Made by a program: the position numbers and the translations under genes. The notes beneath the pieces are model-generated. The model did no database searches. It saw only the letters and a list, made by a program, of their open reading frames with translations, and had not been told where the DNA came from. 64,000 nt of DNA, taken from positions 1 to 64,000 of the forward strand of contig DASYHQ010000052.1 of the NCBI GenBank assembly GCA_035998445.1, in the 5' to 3' direction. This DNA comes from Tepidisphaeraceae bacterium (GTDB taxonomy: Bacteria; Planctomycetota; Phycisphaerae; Tepidisphaerales; Tepidisphaeraceae). Below are positions 42,471-50,795 of the stretch, in pieces. The number at the start of each line of letters is the position of its first letter. Positions within the stretch are counted from its first letter, which is position 1.

Positions 42471-42544
42471 GCACTCGTAGCTCAATTGGACAGAGCATCG
42501 GTCTTCGGAACCGAGGGTTACAGGTTCGACTCCTGTCGAGTGCA
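42471..42544 (+). tRNA. tRNA-Arg(TCG), probable attachment site
   Basis: A complete 74-base cloverleaf: acceptor GCACTCG/CGAGTGC, D arm GCTC/GAGC, anticodon arm TCGGT-CTTCGGA-ACCGA with anticodon TCG (reads CGA), T arm ACAGG-TTCGACT-CCTGT. No CCA is encoded. It lies between two divergently placed integrases, 137 bases from the downstream one. Tyrosine recombinases often use the 3' half of tRNA genes as attB. A duplicated 3' end was looked for by eye in the window and not found. Confidence 0.92.
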
Positions 42545-42682
42545 ATTCATTCATCTCCAAGCGCTTACGATCACGATACGTGGCGCCAGACCTGTGCTGT
42601 CTCGCGGCCTTATCACATAAAATATCAGATCCACGGCAAAAGTGGCGATATGATCTCCTGCGTCATTCGCAAGGAGAAGTGC

Positions 42683-44119
42683 ATGGCCAGATTGCCTGAC
42701 GGTGAACTTTCAAGACATCCAGTCCACGGCTTTCGCGTAACTGTCGGTCGTAAGGTGGACGGGAAACCTCGCCTGTTCTGGCTCGGGAAGAACGAGGACT
42801 ACGCACGGTTTGCTGCATGGACTTATCGAACTGGTTGGCAGCAAATGCAGGCTTGCGGAATCAAGCACTGGACCCCCGACATGGAGCAGCGGGTCAAGGA
42901 AACGATCGACTTTGCTCAGCGTGCTCTAAGAGACCGCATTCAAGACCATCAGGTCAGGGGTGAAATGATTGCCCCAGTACGAGGGATCGTCTTCCCAGGT
43001 ACCACTGCTCATATACCGCCTGCTTCGCTGGTCGAGGAGAAGCCTGTACAACAGCAGCCCGCGAAGACGCTTTATCAAGCGATCGAAACCTACCTTCAGA
43101 CGATCAAGGGCAAGCGTATCTCTGACGCCCACAAGTGGCGTGCGGAACAAGTCGTGGGCGTGACGCTCAAGCACGCGGTCCCTGACTGCCCCATGGAGCA
43201 AATTGACTTTGCTTGGCTCGACCGGCTCGCGGACCACTTCAAGTCGCGTCCCAAGTCCAGGAAGGGCAAGCGTAGAAATCGCAAACCGATCGGTCCCCAG
43301 ACCGTCAAGACGAACCTCGCGTACATCCGCCAATTCTTTGTGTGGTGCGACGACGTGACCTTCGGGGGCTGGGAAGGTCCTAGGAAACTAACCAAACCTT
43401 TCAGGGTCCGCCTCGACGACCTGCGCACACCCGCAGAACTTCGCCAGGCGAATACGATCGAGCAATTTGACCTACCGACACTTGTGAAGATCTACAGGGC
43501 CGCTAATGACTACCAGAAGGCGATCATGCTGACCGCACTGTTCACAGCCGGCACTCAACGAGAACTGGCCGTGCTTGAGAAGTCTGAGTTTGATCTGCAA
43601 GCAGGAGTGCTGCACCACTGGCGGAATAAAACTAAAATCGAGGGCCGTTTCTGGCTTCCACCGGAGTTAATCCTATTGCTAAAGGAGGAGTTCAAGAAGC
43701 ACCGGAAGCGACCTTTGGCCTTCTACACGGCCCACGGATTCTCGCTTGTCACCTACCTGAACGGAAAACTCGTAAGCGACGCGGTACGACAAATGTGGGT
43801 CGACCTCCGAGTGAAGGCTCAGGTCCCTACCGCCCTCAGCTTTAAGTATCTGCGAAAGTTCGTCGCCGACTTCATGGTCCGTCATGGCGGTGAGGCAATC
43901 GGACAGATCGCGCTTAGCCACGCGCCCACCTCAATCCTGGCGAAAAATTATACGAGAGCTCGCGATTTCGGTGCATTTAACGAGCTACAACGCCAGATGT
44001 ACGCCGAGTTTACTTCAGCTGGGATGTTTGAAACGGACTTCAGGGATGACGTCGAGCGAATCCGCCACGCAGGCCGCATGACTTCAGAGCCGGCGAAAGA
44101 CCTCATACATGAGAGTTAA
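42683..44119 (+). CDS. Tyrosine recombinase of a second integrative element
   Basis: A 478-residue integrase with AAGGAG six bases before ATG 42683. The core-binding domain includes YQAIETYLQTIKGKRISDAH; the catalytic domain has TALFTAGTQRELAVLEKSE (Arg in a shifted position of box I), FKYLRKFVADFM (Tyr for box II His) and LSHAPTSILAKNYTRA with the nucleophilic Tyr. It is divergent from the prophage integrase. Its position directly after a tRNA suggests that its element extends rightwards. Base composition is lower in GC than the phage region. Confidence 0.85.
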   Translation: MARLPDGELSRHPVHGFRVTVGRKVDGKPRLFWLGKNEDYARFAAWTYRTGWQQMQACGIKHWTPDMEQRVKETIDFAQRALRDRIQDHQVRGEMIAPVRGIVFPGTTAHIPPASLVEEKPVQQQPAKTLYQAIETYLQTIKGKRISDAHKWRAEQVVGVTLKHAVPDCPMEQIDFAWLDRLADHFKSRPKSRKGKRRNRKPIGPQTVKTNLAYIRQFFVWCDDVTFGGWEGPRKLTKPFRVRLDDLRTPAELRQANTIEQFDLPTLVKIYRAANDYQKAIMLTALFTAGTQRELAVLEKSEFDLQAGVLHHWRNKTKIEGRFWLPPELILLLKEEFKKHRKRPLAFYTAHGFSLVTYLNGKLVSDAVRQMWVDLRVKAQVPTALSFKYLRKFVADFMVRHGGEAIGQIALSHAPTSILAKNYTRARDFGAFNELQRQMYAEFTSAGMFETDFRDDVERIRHAGRMTSEPAKDLIHES

Positions 44120-44278
44120 CGCAGACATATTTCATCAGGGACGAGAAATTGGCGAAGGTGGCGATTCCGTCCTTCCGATACGGAAACTGACGTGACGAGC
44201 GTCGCGGTTGCGAGCCGCCGTAGAGTCTGATCCATGACATAGGCAAAACGTTCCTGGGCTATTCAGACTCGGCCCACC

Positions 44279-44312
44279 GAAACCGCCGCTCGCAACGGCG
44301 GTTTCTTTTTTT
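44279..44312 (+). terminator. Rho-independent terminator after the second integrase
   Basis: GAAACCGCCG and CGGCGGTTTC form a perfect ten-pair stem with loop CTCGCAA, followed by seven T residues. It is 160 bases downstream of the integrase stop and six bases before the frame of the HNH gene opens. Confidence 0.85.
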
Positions 44313-44317
44313 GGTCG

Positions 44318-45499
44318 ATGCGTAGAAGCACAGCACAACCTCGCCGCACAAACACTGCCTCTGGGTCAGAAGGCGGGCCACCCCGTCGTCTATCCCAATT
44401 GCGTCAGCGTCCTATCCGTCGCCCGTGGCTAGTAGGCGACCGCAGCGCGGCCCAGCGACGACAGCACAGTCGGTGTGTAAGGTGCGGTAGCCCGGCGAAT
44501 CATGCACATCACCCTAACGCAGTTGGGCAAGGCGGTTCCCTGCAACAGCCGCTGGAATCCCTGTGCGTGAAGTGCCACAAGCAAGAACACCTGCGTCGCT
44601 CACGTTCTACTACCTCGCCACAAAAGGTGCAGACGCTTGGCCGCTGCTTAGAAGAGCGGGTCCGGCGCATCCAGCAGAGTACACCGCGACCCGAGATGCG
44701 ACGCCTGTGTTACGAAGTCATGCGCCAGGCCATCTTGGAGTTGCTGCCGCAACACCAGCGGGGCAGTCGGCCATCACCTCGGCGGGAAGCTGCGCTCTTC
44801 GAACGTGCTCGCGAGCTATTAGAAACGCTCGCAGCGGAACCAGCGGACGGGGATGATAGTCCGGATATAGAAGACCTGCTGACGAAGGCCTTCAGGCAGT
44901 TGATCCGCACTTACGACAGCAAGCTTGCTGGCGACGATGTCTGGTACGACGAGCGGGACTTCATCGAATCTCTGAAGATCTGGGCGCAACATTCGAATGC
45001 TTGGATTGCCCAATATACAGGGGTCAGGCCGGACATCGTCCGCAAAGCCGGCGCTCGTGCCCATGTAGTGAGGATCAAACAGATCATCTCCAGGGACGGT
45101 GCCGCCAGCACTGCTGCGATCGCCCACGATCTGAAAGCTCACTGCCTGCCGGCCTACCCAGCCTTCGTAGCCGCGCTGGTGCGCATGCTCGCGGACATGA
45201 AGTTGATTACCTGCACCGACGGCCGTTATTGGCCAGGTCGGTGCCAGCGATGGGCCCTTGCGGGCCGGAGTGGGAAGCTCCCCTTCGTACTTCGCTGGCT
45301 CTCCGACCAGCAACATCGCGCGATCGAAGACATGGTTGACGAGGTTGTGTCGCCGCGTCTACCTCATCAAGAGTACTACGTAGTAAGTATACCTGTCCTC
45401 AGCTCCTATCCCACCCCTGTCATGTACCAGCAAGGCACTCTGGACCGTCAGTCGAAGCCGTTGTGGCAGAATTCTGAGCCAGCTACCACCTTCTACTAG
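44318..45499 (+). CDS. HNH endonuclease-like protein with winged-helix C-terminus
   Basis: A 393-residue frame. Residues 53-91 form an HNH/zinc-finger nuclease core: CVRCGSPANHAHHPNAVG, then ESLCVKCHKQEH, with Cys-x2-Cys twice and a HAHH motif. A charged helical region follows, and residues near 250-310 (AASTAAIAHDLKAHCLPAYP, RMLADMKLITCTDGRYWP) resemble a winged helix. The true start is uncertain because the first 40 residues are low complexity, directly after a terminator and without a ribosome-binding site. Confidence 0.6.
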   Translation: MRRSTAQPRRTNTASGSEGGPPRRLSQLRQRPIRRPWLVGDRSAAQRRQHSRCVRCGSPANHAHHPNAVGQGGSLQQPLESLCVKCHKQEHLRRSRSTTSPQKVQTLGRCLEERVRRIQQSTPRPEMRRLCYEVMRQAILELLPQHQRGSRPSPRREAALFERARELLETLAAEPADGDDSPDIEDLLTKAFRQLIRTYDSKLAGDDVWYDERDFIESLKIWAQHSNAWIAQYTGVRPDIVRKAGARAHVVRIKQIISRDGAASTAAIAHDLKAHCLPAYPAFVAALVRMLADMKLITCTDGRYWPGRCQRWALAGRSGKLPFVLRWLSDQQHRAIEDMVDEVVSPRLPHQEYYVVSIPVLSSYPTPVMYQQGTLDRQSKPLWQNSEPATTFY

Positions 45500-45954
45500 G
45501 GGGACACTGCGCCCATGGGTCATCTAAGGGCTAGGAGTCGCTGGCAGTGTGCTGAACGAGTGACTCAGCCCCCACCAAGGTAGGAGACCGGGCAGAGAGG
45601 TCTGGGACAAGGGTCGAATGGATGCGAGGAGGCTATACGGAGGCCGGTCCAGTGTCGTCCTGCCCCCGGGGCGCGCTTGGCGTTGCCCATGGTGGTTGTG
45701 TGGCAGAACATGTTGGGATCGGAGAATGCCAACGGCCTGCGTATTGTGTGGATGAACCTAGTGCATATTGCACAAACGCGTGGTTTGTCCTTCCTGGCAC
45801 AACGCTAGCCCCCAAGGATCCGCCACTACCTTGCGTTCCGTTTCGGTCGAGGAAGGTTCACACCCACAGATACCCAAGAAACTGAGCAAGTTGGTGGCGT
45901 CTTCCAAAGCATCCTAGCGGTAGAGGGTTGATGGGTTAGGTCTAAAGACCGACC
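45500..45954. other. Gene-poor spacer
   Basis: I see no convincing gene here. Short open frames exist, but they have unusual Cys/Pro/Gly-rich composition and no ribosome-binding site. One short perfect palindrome (GTGCA-TAT-TGCAC, 45761-45773) is present, with no clear promoter or terminator. Confidence 0.4.
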
Positions 45955-46947
45955 TCACTTTTCCTGGGCTGGTACGAAGCGCGTCCCATCGTACCCGACG
46001 ACATAAGGGACAGTATTGGGGTCCAGTGCGAACGATCGTGGCTGCCCTTCCATCATCAACATCCTCGGTACCCAGCAGCCCTCGTCGACCTTGTACAATT
46101 CGACTTCTGCTTGCCCAGCGAAGACAACGCCCGATTGCGCTCGGTACTGCACCGTATAGGTTGTCCGGATCTCCGAGTCAGACGACGAACCACGCAACAT
46201 GGCAACGTGGGACTCGCTTGAGCCCCTGTACGTACATTCGATAACGTCCTGTTGCTGCCGAATGACGGCCTCGCCAACGCCTTTTGCCTCACCGTACGCC
46301 AGGGCCAAGGCTCGCATGCGCTTCGCATTGCTGCTGTCCAGCTGAACGAACAGATCACCCACCTCCCTGGGGCCGAGTTGTTCAAATGCCTTGGCCACCC
46401 GCTTGGCGTAGGCAAGTTTCTGCGCCAACTCTTTGCGCCTTTGGGCAGTGGCCCCGGGAGTGGTGCCCGTGGCCGACGGACCCTTGGCAAGTCCTCGAAG
46501 CTCTGCTTCGATCTTCTGGGCCCCGCTCACATAGGAAGCAAGCTGCTCGTCCCGACGCTTACGCAGAACATCGTTCCAGTGATCAGGATCCAGGGTCGGC
46601 TGAGTCGACGAAGTGGCTGGCAGAAGGACGGATAGAGCGATACCTGGATCAGGTATACGCTCGCCGAGTGTTCTCAGCACGGCTTGTAGCCGGGTGATCT
46701 CTTTCTGATCGTTGTTTTCAATTGCAAGTGACATCAGCACCCGCAGCGGAGCGACGAGAGTTGGCTCATCGGCTACCGCACGCTGCGCATGCCGCAACGC
46801 CAGCGACTTCTGGTTTGTGTTCAAGTAGAGCTCGGCGAGCTTGCCCACGAGGAAGGGGTCTTCACCAACACTGCCTCGGATTGAATTGATAAGGTCTATT
46901 GCCTCTGCCCAATGTCCCTGTCGCCAGCAGCGTGTGATCAGGAGCAT
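45955..46947 (-). CDS. TPR-like protein coupled to the zinc-ribbon membrane protein
   Basis: About 330 residues from ATG 46947. The N-terminal 110 residues look like tetratricopeptide repeats (RCWRQGHWAEAIDLINSIRG, LAELYLNTNQKSLALRHAQR). Then come a coiled-coil-like stretch (AQRRKELAQKLAYAKRVAKA) and a beta-rich C-terminus (YTVQYRAQSGVVFAGQAEVE). Its start overlaps the end of the upstream gene by ten bases; helical repeats seem to continue across the junction, so the pair may be one protein split by a frameshift or two coupled subunits. Confidence 0.6.
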   Translation of the reverse strand: MLLITRCWRQGHWAEAIDLINSIRGSVGEDPFLVGKLAELYLNTNQKSLALRHAQRAVADEPTLVAPLRVLMSLAIENNDQKEITRLQAVLRTLGERIPDPGIALSVLLPATSSTQPTLDPDHWNDVLRKRRDEQLASYVSGAQKIEAELRGLAKGPSATGTTPGATAQRRKELAQKLAYAKRVAKAFEQLGPREVGDLFVQLDSSNAKRMRALALAYGEAKGVGEAVIRQQQDVIECTYRGSSESHVAMLRGSSSDSEIRTTYTVQYRAQSGVVFAGQAEVELYKVDEGCWVPRMLMMEGQPRSFALDPNTVPYVVGYDGTRFVPAQEK

Positions 46948-48365
46948 GTCCAATCCGGGATCACTCCCGAAGAGGGAACGGTGCGCTCCAGTGCGTCCGC
47001 AAACGATCGCTCCCCCAGCATCTGAGCGGCCCTCGCCCGCAAGAGGCTGACTGACCTCCTGGTCTTTAGCGATTCGGGTAACTGATCAATCAGGTGGATC
47101 GCTCCGCTGGCTTGCCCCGCCTCAAATCGCCCAGTCGCTTGGGTCAATACGCTGCCATTGATCAGCACATCCAGATCAGCCCTCGACAGCTTTCCAGCGG
47201 GCGTAGTCTTTGGCAACACTGTCTGGATGGCATGAAACCTTAGCCTTTCAGTCAAGATTTCGCCTGTGCCGAGCTGGTAGCTGTCTGCGATCAATGGCTC
47301 CCCTTCAGGTGACGCGGCCAAGGTCAAGGCCAGGTAGTCGTAGCCACCATCCACCCTGAGCATGCGAACGACCGCGTGGCCCTCGCCGTTCGACGTGACG
47401 CGTGCGTTGAGAACCTTGAGTCCACCAATATTCAGGTTCGAAACCCAAGCCGAACTGGTCTCCATTAGTTGAGAGCCTATCAACTCGTGCACGATCGTTT
47501 TCTGCTCCGCCTCAAGCGGCAGTCCGGCCGTCGACGTCTTCAGTTGGGCTTGCGTGTCGAAGCAGCGGACGATCGCGTTCACATCTCGGGCTGCGAAATG
47601 CTTCTCCAGCATCCGGGCCCATGCGGCCACAGTCTCCCGCTTGATTTCCGGGCGGTCACGATGTCCCGTAGCGGGCGTGCTCACCACAATTAAGTCTCGA
47701 GTTTCGTCTTCGCCTGCACCAACTTTTGCGTATGCCACGGGTGATCCTCGAGTTGGTAACGGCACCCGATGTTTTCCATTATCCCCCAGGGCACCTGAGG
47801 ACGCGGCCGTTCCATCCTGCGGCCCATCCGACTGCCCCGTTCCTCGCGGCAGTACCGAGGCGATGCTAGCCATCCATGCGATGAGAAATAGAACGGCTAA
47901 GATCTTGTTGGCAGGTGACCAGACTTTGAGCACTCCTGGTGCCGCAAGCTTGCGGTAATAGATTGGGCCGGTGAGGGATATAAAACACACCACGACGAGG
48001 GGTGTACCTACGAGGAACAGCGCTGCTACGAGCAACACGGTCATCGTTTTGCTGCGCCGGTGCCACGGAACCTTCGCATAGAGACGTTCAAGTTCATCGA
48101 CTTTGCGGTGATCGCTTGAAGCATCCTGAGGGTGGCGCTTGCGGGCGACAGGCAATCTGGCATGGTCGCGAACAGATCCAGGCGCTAAGTCGTACTCCAT
48201 GCCGGTAGCCTGGCCAGACACGATGTCTGCCTGTAATGCCACCTCCACCTGCGGCTGCGCTGCACTGACACATCCAACGCAGCGATAGTCGCCCGACGCG
48301 CTTCTGTACCGTCGCTGCCCTATAACGTCTTGACCACACGTCACACAGACCTTTGTACCCGCCAT
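46938..48365 (-). CDS. Zinc-ribbon, two-helix membrane protein
   Basis: A 475-residue protein. GGAGGAG five bases upstream fixes the start. It begins with a zinc ribbon (VCVTCGQDVI...YRCVGCV); residues about 107-170 contain two membrane helices (TVLLVAALFLVGTPLVVVCF and KILAVLFLIAWMASIASVLP); the rest is an exposed domain with helices and a beta sheet (AHAVVRMLRVDGGYDYLALT-like region) and helical repeats at the end. This architecture is common in planctomycete proteins of unknown role. Confidence 0.62.
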   Translation of the reverse strand: MAGTKVCVTCGQDVIGQRRYRSASGDYRCVGCVSAAQPQVEVALQADIVSGQATGMEYDLAPGSVRDHARLPVARKRHPQDASSDHRKVDELERLYAKVPWHRRSKTMTVLLVAALFLVGTPLVVVCFISLTGPIYYRKLAAPGVLKVWSPANKILAVLFLIAWMASIASVLPRGTGQSDGPQDGTAASSGALGDNGKHRVPLPTRGSPVAYAKVGAGEDETRDLIVVSTPATGHRDRPEIKRETVAAWARMLEKHFAARDVNAIVRCFDTQAQLKTSTAGLPLEAEQKTIVHELIGSQLMETSSAWVSNLNIGGLKVLNARVTSNGEGHAVVRMLRVDGGYDYLALTLAASPEGEPLIADSYQLGTGEILTERLRFHAIQTVLPKTTPAGKLSRADLDVLINGSVLTQATGRFEAGQASGAIHLIDQLPESLKTRRSVSLLRARAAQMLGERSFADALERTVPSSGVIPDWTCS

Positions 48366-48451
48366 GGTTCTCCTCCCACACGTGATCGCGCAGACCAGAA
48401 AAGAGGCCTTCTTTCCGAACGAATCACGGCAGACTCGTCATCCCTAACAAT

Positions 48452-48470
48452 ATATCGAATTTTTCGATAT
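48452..48470. promoter_or_regulatory. Perfect palindrome upstream of the XRE regulator
   Basis: ATATCGAA and TTCGATAT flank a three-base centre (TTT), followed by two further partial copies (CCGATATGG, GCGGATATG). It lies 30 bases before the start of the XRE gene and 87 bases upstream of the divergent membrane-protein gene. The AT-rich context and symmetry fit an operator for the adjacent regulator. Confidence 0.55.
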
Positions 48471-48499
48471 TCCGATATGGCGGATATGCCCTCTAGGCA

Positions 48500-48739
48500 G
48501 TGCCAAGGTCAAGTTTCACGCGGGCTGCCGATCGTCTCCGTCGCCTTCTTCTCGAAGCCCGACGACGGGCCGGCATGACTCAGGCGGATGTAGCCAAGTC
48601 CTTGCGCCGGCCCCAGAGTTTCGTATCCGACTTCGAACGCGGCCAACGTCGGCTTGACGTCGTGGAGTTTCTCGAGGTCACTCGAGCCTTAAAGGCCGAC
48701 CCTCACGATATCCTGCGTAAGGTTGACCGGGGGGAGTGA
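48500..48739 (+). CDS. Small XRE-family regulator
   Basis: A 79-residue Cro/C1-type HTH protein. Residues 14-70 carry the full domain: LLLEARRRAGMTQADVAKSL, RRPQSFVSDFERGQRRLDVV, EFLEVTRALKADPHDILRKV. It starts at GTG 48500 with only a weak ribosome-binding site. The size and fold match restriction-modification controller proteins and mobile-element repressors. It probably binds the palindrome at 48452. Confidence 0.75.
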   Translation: MPRSSFTRAADRLRRLLLEARRRAGMTQADVAKSLRRPQSFVSDFERGQRRLDVVEFLEVTRALKADPHDILRKVDRGE

Positions 48740-48968
48740 ACTTCAAGAACTCCACAAATCGAAACCTGTCAATGCACACCCCCGTTTTTTTCTGCCGGGT
48801 CGACCGACGGCGTGCGGGCCGATCTCCAATTGGGTAGGACCGTATTGTTCGTGTAAACCTGCCCATCGCCTGCGACCGCTGGGACCCTTCCCTTGGATGT
48901 CGAATACCCCCCGGGTGGACATAGGACGGGCACATGAGTCGGACTATGGGGTATAGACTTAAGAGTCA
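48740..48968. other. Spacer without genes
   Basis: I see no gene, strong promoter or terminator here. It separates the XRE gene from the convergent Gam-like operon. Confidence 0.4.
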
Positions 48969-49583
48969 TCAACGAATGTGCAGTTGATCGCGGGCTGGCT
49001 CGAGCACGGCGCCATCGGGTATCTCTCCCGTATCACCAACATGAGCGTTCACGAGACGTTTTGAAACAGTCTCGAACATCCGGACTTCTAATCCAACCGC
49101 TGCATGCCATTCGAGCAGTTGCTTCGCGTCGGGTCCAGTAGCACCAAGTTGAACCTGCAAAGCGTCCATCATGTTCTGCTTGACCCACTGCAACAGTGCG
49201 GTCTCGTCAACGACCGTCAATTTCGCGGGCGTGGCACGGAGCCCAACACTTCCAGCGGGTAGGTTGATGGACCGCCGCCGACCGCCCTCATCGACCAGTC
49301 GGCGTCGAAGCCAGTTCTCGAGTTGGCCGCCGTACCGCTCAAAGAGATATGCCTCCCTGCGTCGAGACCGAGCAACTTCCGTCGTTGACCAGCACTCAAC
49401 CCGGTCTACGTAGTCTCGCAACTCTCGAATCCGGCGGACAAACCAATTTGCCGCATGCTCGTTGTCAATGACGAACTCATGCTCCGTGCCTTGACCGGCG
49501 GCAAGATCCGATGTGTCGTCGGTGCCAATATCGGAATCCGAGAAATCATCAGGGCCCGTTTCTTCGGCCTCGCTAAATGACAT
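48969..49583 (-). CDS. Mu Gam-like DNA-end-binding protein
   Basis: A 204-residue protein with the layout of Phage_Mu_Gam: an acidic N-terminus, a long helix (NWFVRRIRELRDYVDRVECW, then RSRRREAYLFERYGGQLENW) and the conserved beta segment RRRSINLPAGSVGLRATPAK, LTVVDETALLQWVKQ. Mu Gam binds double-strand DNA ends and blocks exonucleases. Its presence in a tRNA-linked element suggests protection of a linear or excised form, or regulation of a nearby nuclease. It is last in a three-gene minus-strand operon. Confidence 0.72.
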   Translation of the reverse strand: MSFSEAEETGPDDFSDSDIGTDDTSDLAAGQGTEHEFVIDNEHAANWFVRRIRELRDYVDRVECWSTTEVARSRRREAYLFERYGGQLENWLRRRLVDEGGRRRSINLPAGSVGLRATPAKLTVVDETALLQWVKQNMMDALQVQLGATGPDAKQLLEWHAAVGLEVRMFETVSKRLVNAHVGDTGEIPDGAVLEPARDQLHIR

Positions 49584-49591
49584 GCGTTACC

Positions 49592-49927
49592 TCATTTCCC
49601 TTCGGTTCGCGCCCTGGCTTCTGCATTGATAGCCTCAAGACGCGCCTTGTACTCCAGCGCCCACTTTGCACCCAGTTCGTTGGGAGGATGCAGAACTCGA
49701 ACAGCTGGCCCGACCACGGAGACGGCAAACTGGAGCAACTGGATTTGCAACTCTGGACGTCCCGCAGACGCGGCGTCCATCTCGTTCAACAGCCGCCTCA
49801 CGGATCGGATGATGTGTTCCTGCAGGAACGGCTCAATGGTGCCCATTTGGAGCAGTGCCGGTCCCGGGCCCAATACTTCCAGTTGGTCAACCACACCCTG
49901 GATTGTCGCTGCAGTAACTAGGTGCAT
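49592..49927 (-). CDS. Hypothetical protein of the Gam operon
   Basis: A 111-residue, mostly helical protein (TIQGVVDQLEVLGPGPALLQ, EHIIRSVRRLLNEMDAASAG), with Asn-Glu-Leu-Gly-Ala-Lys-Trp-Ala-Leu-Glu near the end. It lies eight bases upstream of the Gam-like gene. No family is recognised. Confidence 0.52.
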   Translation of the reverse strand: MHLVTAATIQGVVDQLEVLGPGPALLQMGTIEPFLQEHIIRSVRRLLNEMDAASAGRPELQIQLLQFAVSVVGPAVRVLHPPNELGAKWALEYKARLEAINAEARARTEGK

Positions 49928-49939
49928 TGGGCCCTCAAA

Positions 49940-50452
49940 TCATGGCTTCCACATCGCGAAATCAATGGCGGTCAAGATTGCTGCACCTATTCGCCGCTCG
50001 AGTAGACATGCGGCTCGGCGGGATGCAACGTGCCGTCGAATTGATCGCGAGAACGAGGCTAGCTGCACCTCGACATAGCTTGCCAGTGCGGGATTGCTGT
50101 TTTTGAGCTTGTCCAAGTACTCACCAACCCCGGACGACTTCACCAAGCGCTCAGACCGGCTGATACTACTTTTGAAGAAGCGTTCGCGAGGGTACATGCC
50201 GTCTGGTTTCCAGACTTCTGCATCAGCCTCAAACTCCGCAATCATCCGGCGGAGCTTGAACGCGTCCTCCGGGAGCAGTGCGAGAACGTCCGTCGAGCCA
50301 TCCGGTTCGCCAAGGGTAACCAAGAGCAGATCCTGCCTTGCGTTGCCTTGCTCCTCACCGATCGCGCAGTGCAAGGGCGTGACCAGCCGAGCGGCAAGAT
50401 TCGTAATATCGCCTATTTGTGGAGTTGACTGTTCGTCATCGCTTGGGGCCAT
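49940..50452 (-). CDS. Hypothetical protein, first gene of the Gam operon
   Basis: A 170-residue protein. The N-terminal half is alpha/beta (RQDLLLVTLGEPDGSTDVLA, LLPEDAFKLRRMIAEFEADA); the C-terminal half is helical and basic (ASFSRSIRRHVASRRAACLL). Transcribed away from the small gene at 50550 across a region holding a perfect palindrome. No function can be assigned. Confidence 0.55.
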   Translation of the reverse strand: MAPSDDEQSTPQIGDITNLAARLVTPLHCAIGEEQGNARQDLLLVTLGEPDGSTDVLALLPEDAFKLRRMIAEFEADAEVWKPDGMYPRERFFKSSISRSERLVKSSGVGEYLDKLKNSNPALASYVEVQLASFSRSIRRHVASRRAACLLERRIGAAILTAIDFAMWKP

Positions 50453-50476
50453 GACGGCACCGTAGCACAGCCATCA

Positions 50477-50499
50477 AAATATTTCAAGATGAAATATTT
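50477..50499. promoter_or_regulatory. Perfect 10+3+10 palindrome between divergent genes
   Basis: AAATATTTCA and TGAAATATTT flank AGA. It stands out as AT-rich in a GC-rich neighbourhood and lies in the 97-base gap between two divergent genes. It is most simply an operator for a regulator that controls both, perhaps the small protein encoded at 50550. Confidence 0.6.
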
Positions 50500-50549
50500 C
50501 ATTGTGAAAGTTTTGTACCTCGATTCTCTTTCATCTCTAATAAAGCCCC

Positions 50550-50795
50550 ATGAAGAAGCGTGAGACGTTGACGGTGAATGTCCCTCCGATGGTGGCTAAG
50601 GCTTTCCGCGAGGTTGTGGCCCAGTATGGGGGAAAGGTGGGAGCATGTGTTGCCGGCGCAATGGCCCTTTTCATCCGTGCCACTCCTGAGGAGCGAAAGC
50701 AAGTGCTGCAGGATGTCTACACGGCCGAACTTGAAGGAAAGCTGGAACCATTCCTGCAACCGCCACAGAGTCGAGGAAGTGGCAAGAAATCTTGA
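50550..50795 (+). CDS. Small regulator-like protein
   Basis: An 81-residue protein. The N-terminus MKKRETLTVNVPPMVAKAFR is a strand followed by a helix, as in ribbon-helix-helix proteins; AGAMALFIRATPEERKQVLQ forms the second helix region. The tail is Pro/Lys-rich. The ORF is closest to the AT-rich palindrome 50 bases upstream. Function is inferred from fold and context. Confidence 0.55.
   Translation: MKKRETLTVNVPPMVAKAFREVVAQYGGKVGACVAGAMALFIRATPEERKQVLQDVYTAELEGKLEPFLQPPQSRGSGKKS

Noticed and set aside
42471-42544. Direct repeat of the tRNA-Arg 3' end elsewhere in the window as an attachment site pair
   Set aside because: No second copy was found by eye; the far ends of both elements may lie outside the window.
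45622-45885. An 87-codon open frame in the spacer
   Set aside because: Odd Cys/Pro/Gly-rich composition, no ribosome-binding site and no neighbour relationship.
46938-46953. Programmed -1 frameshift between the membrane and TPR genes
   Set aside because: No slippery heptamer in register; a start codon in the overlap gives a simpler explanation.
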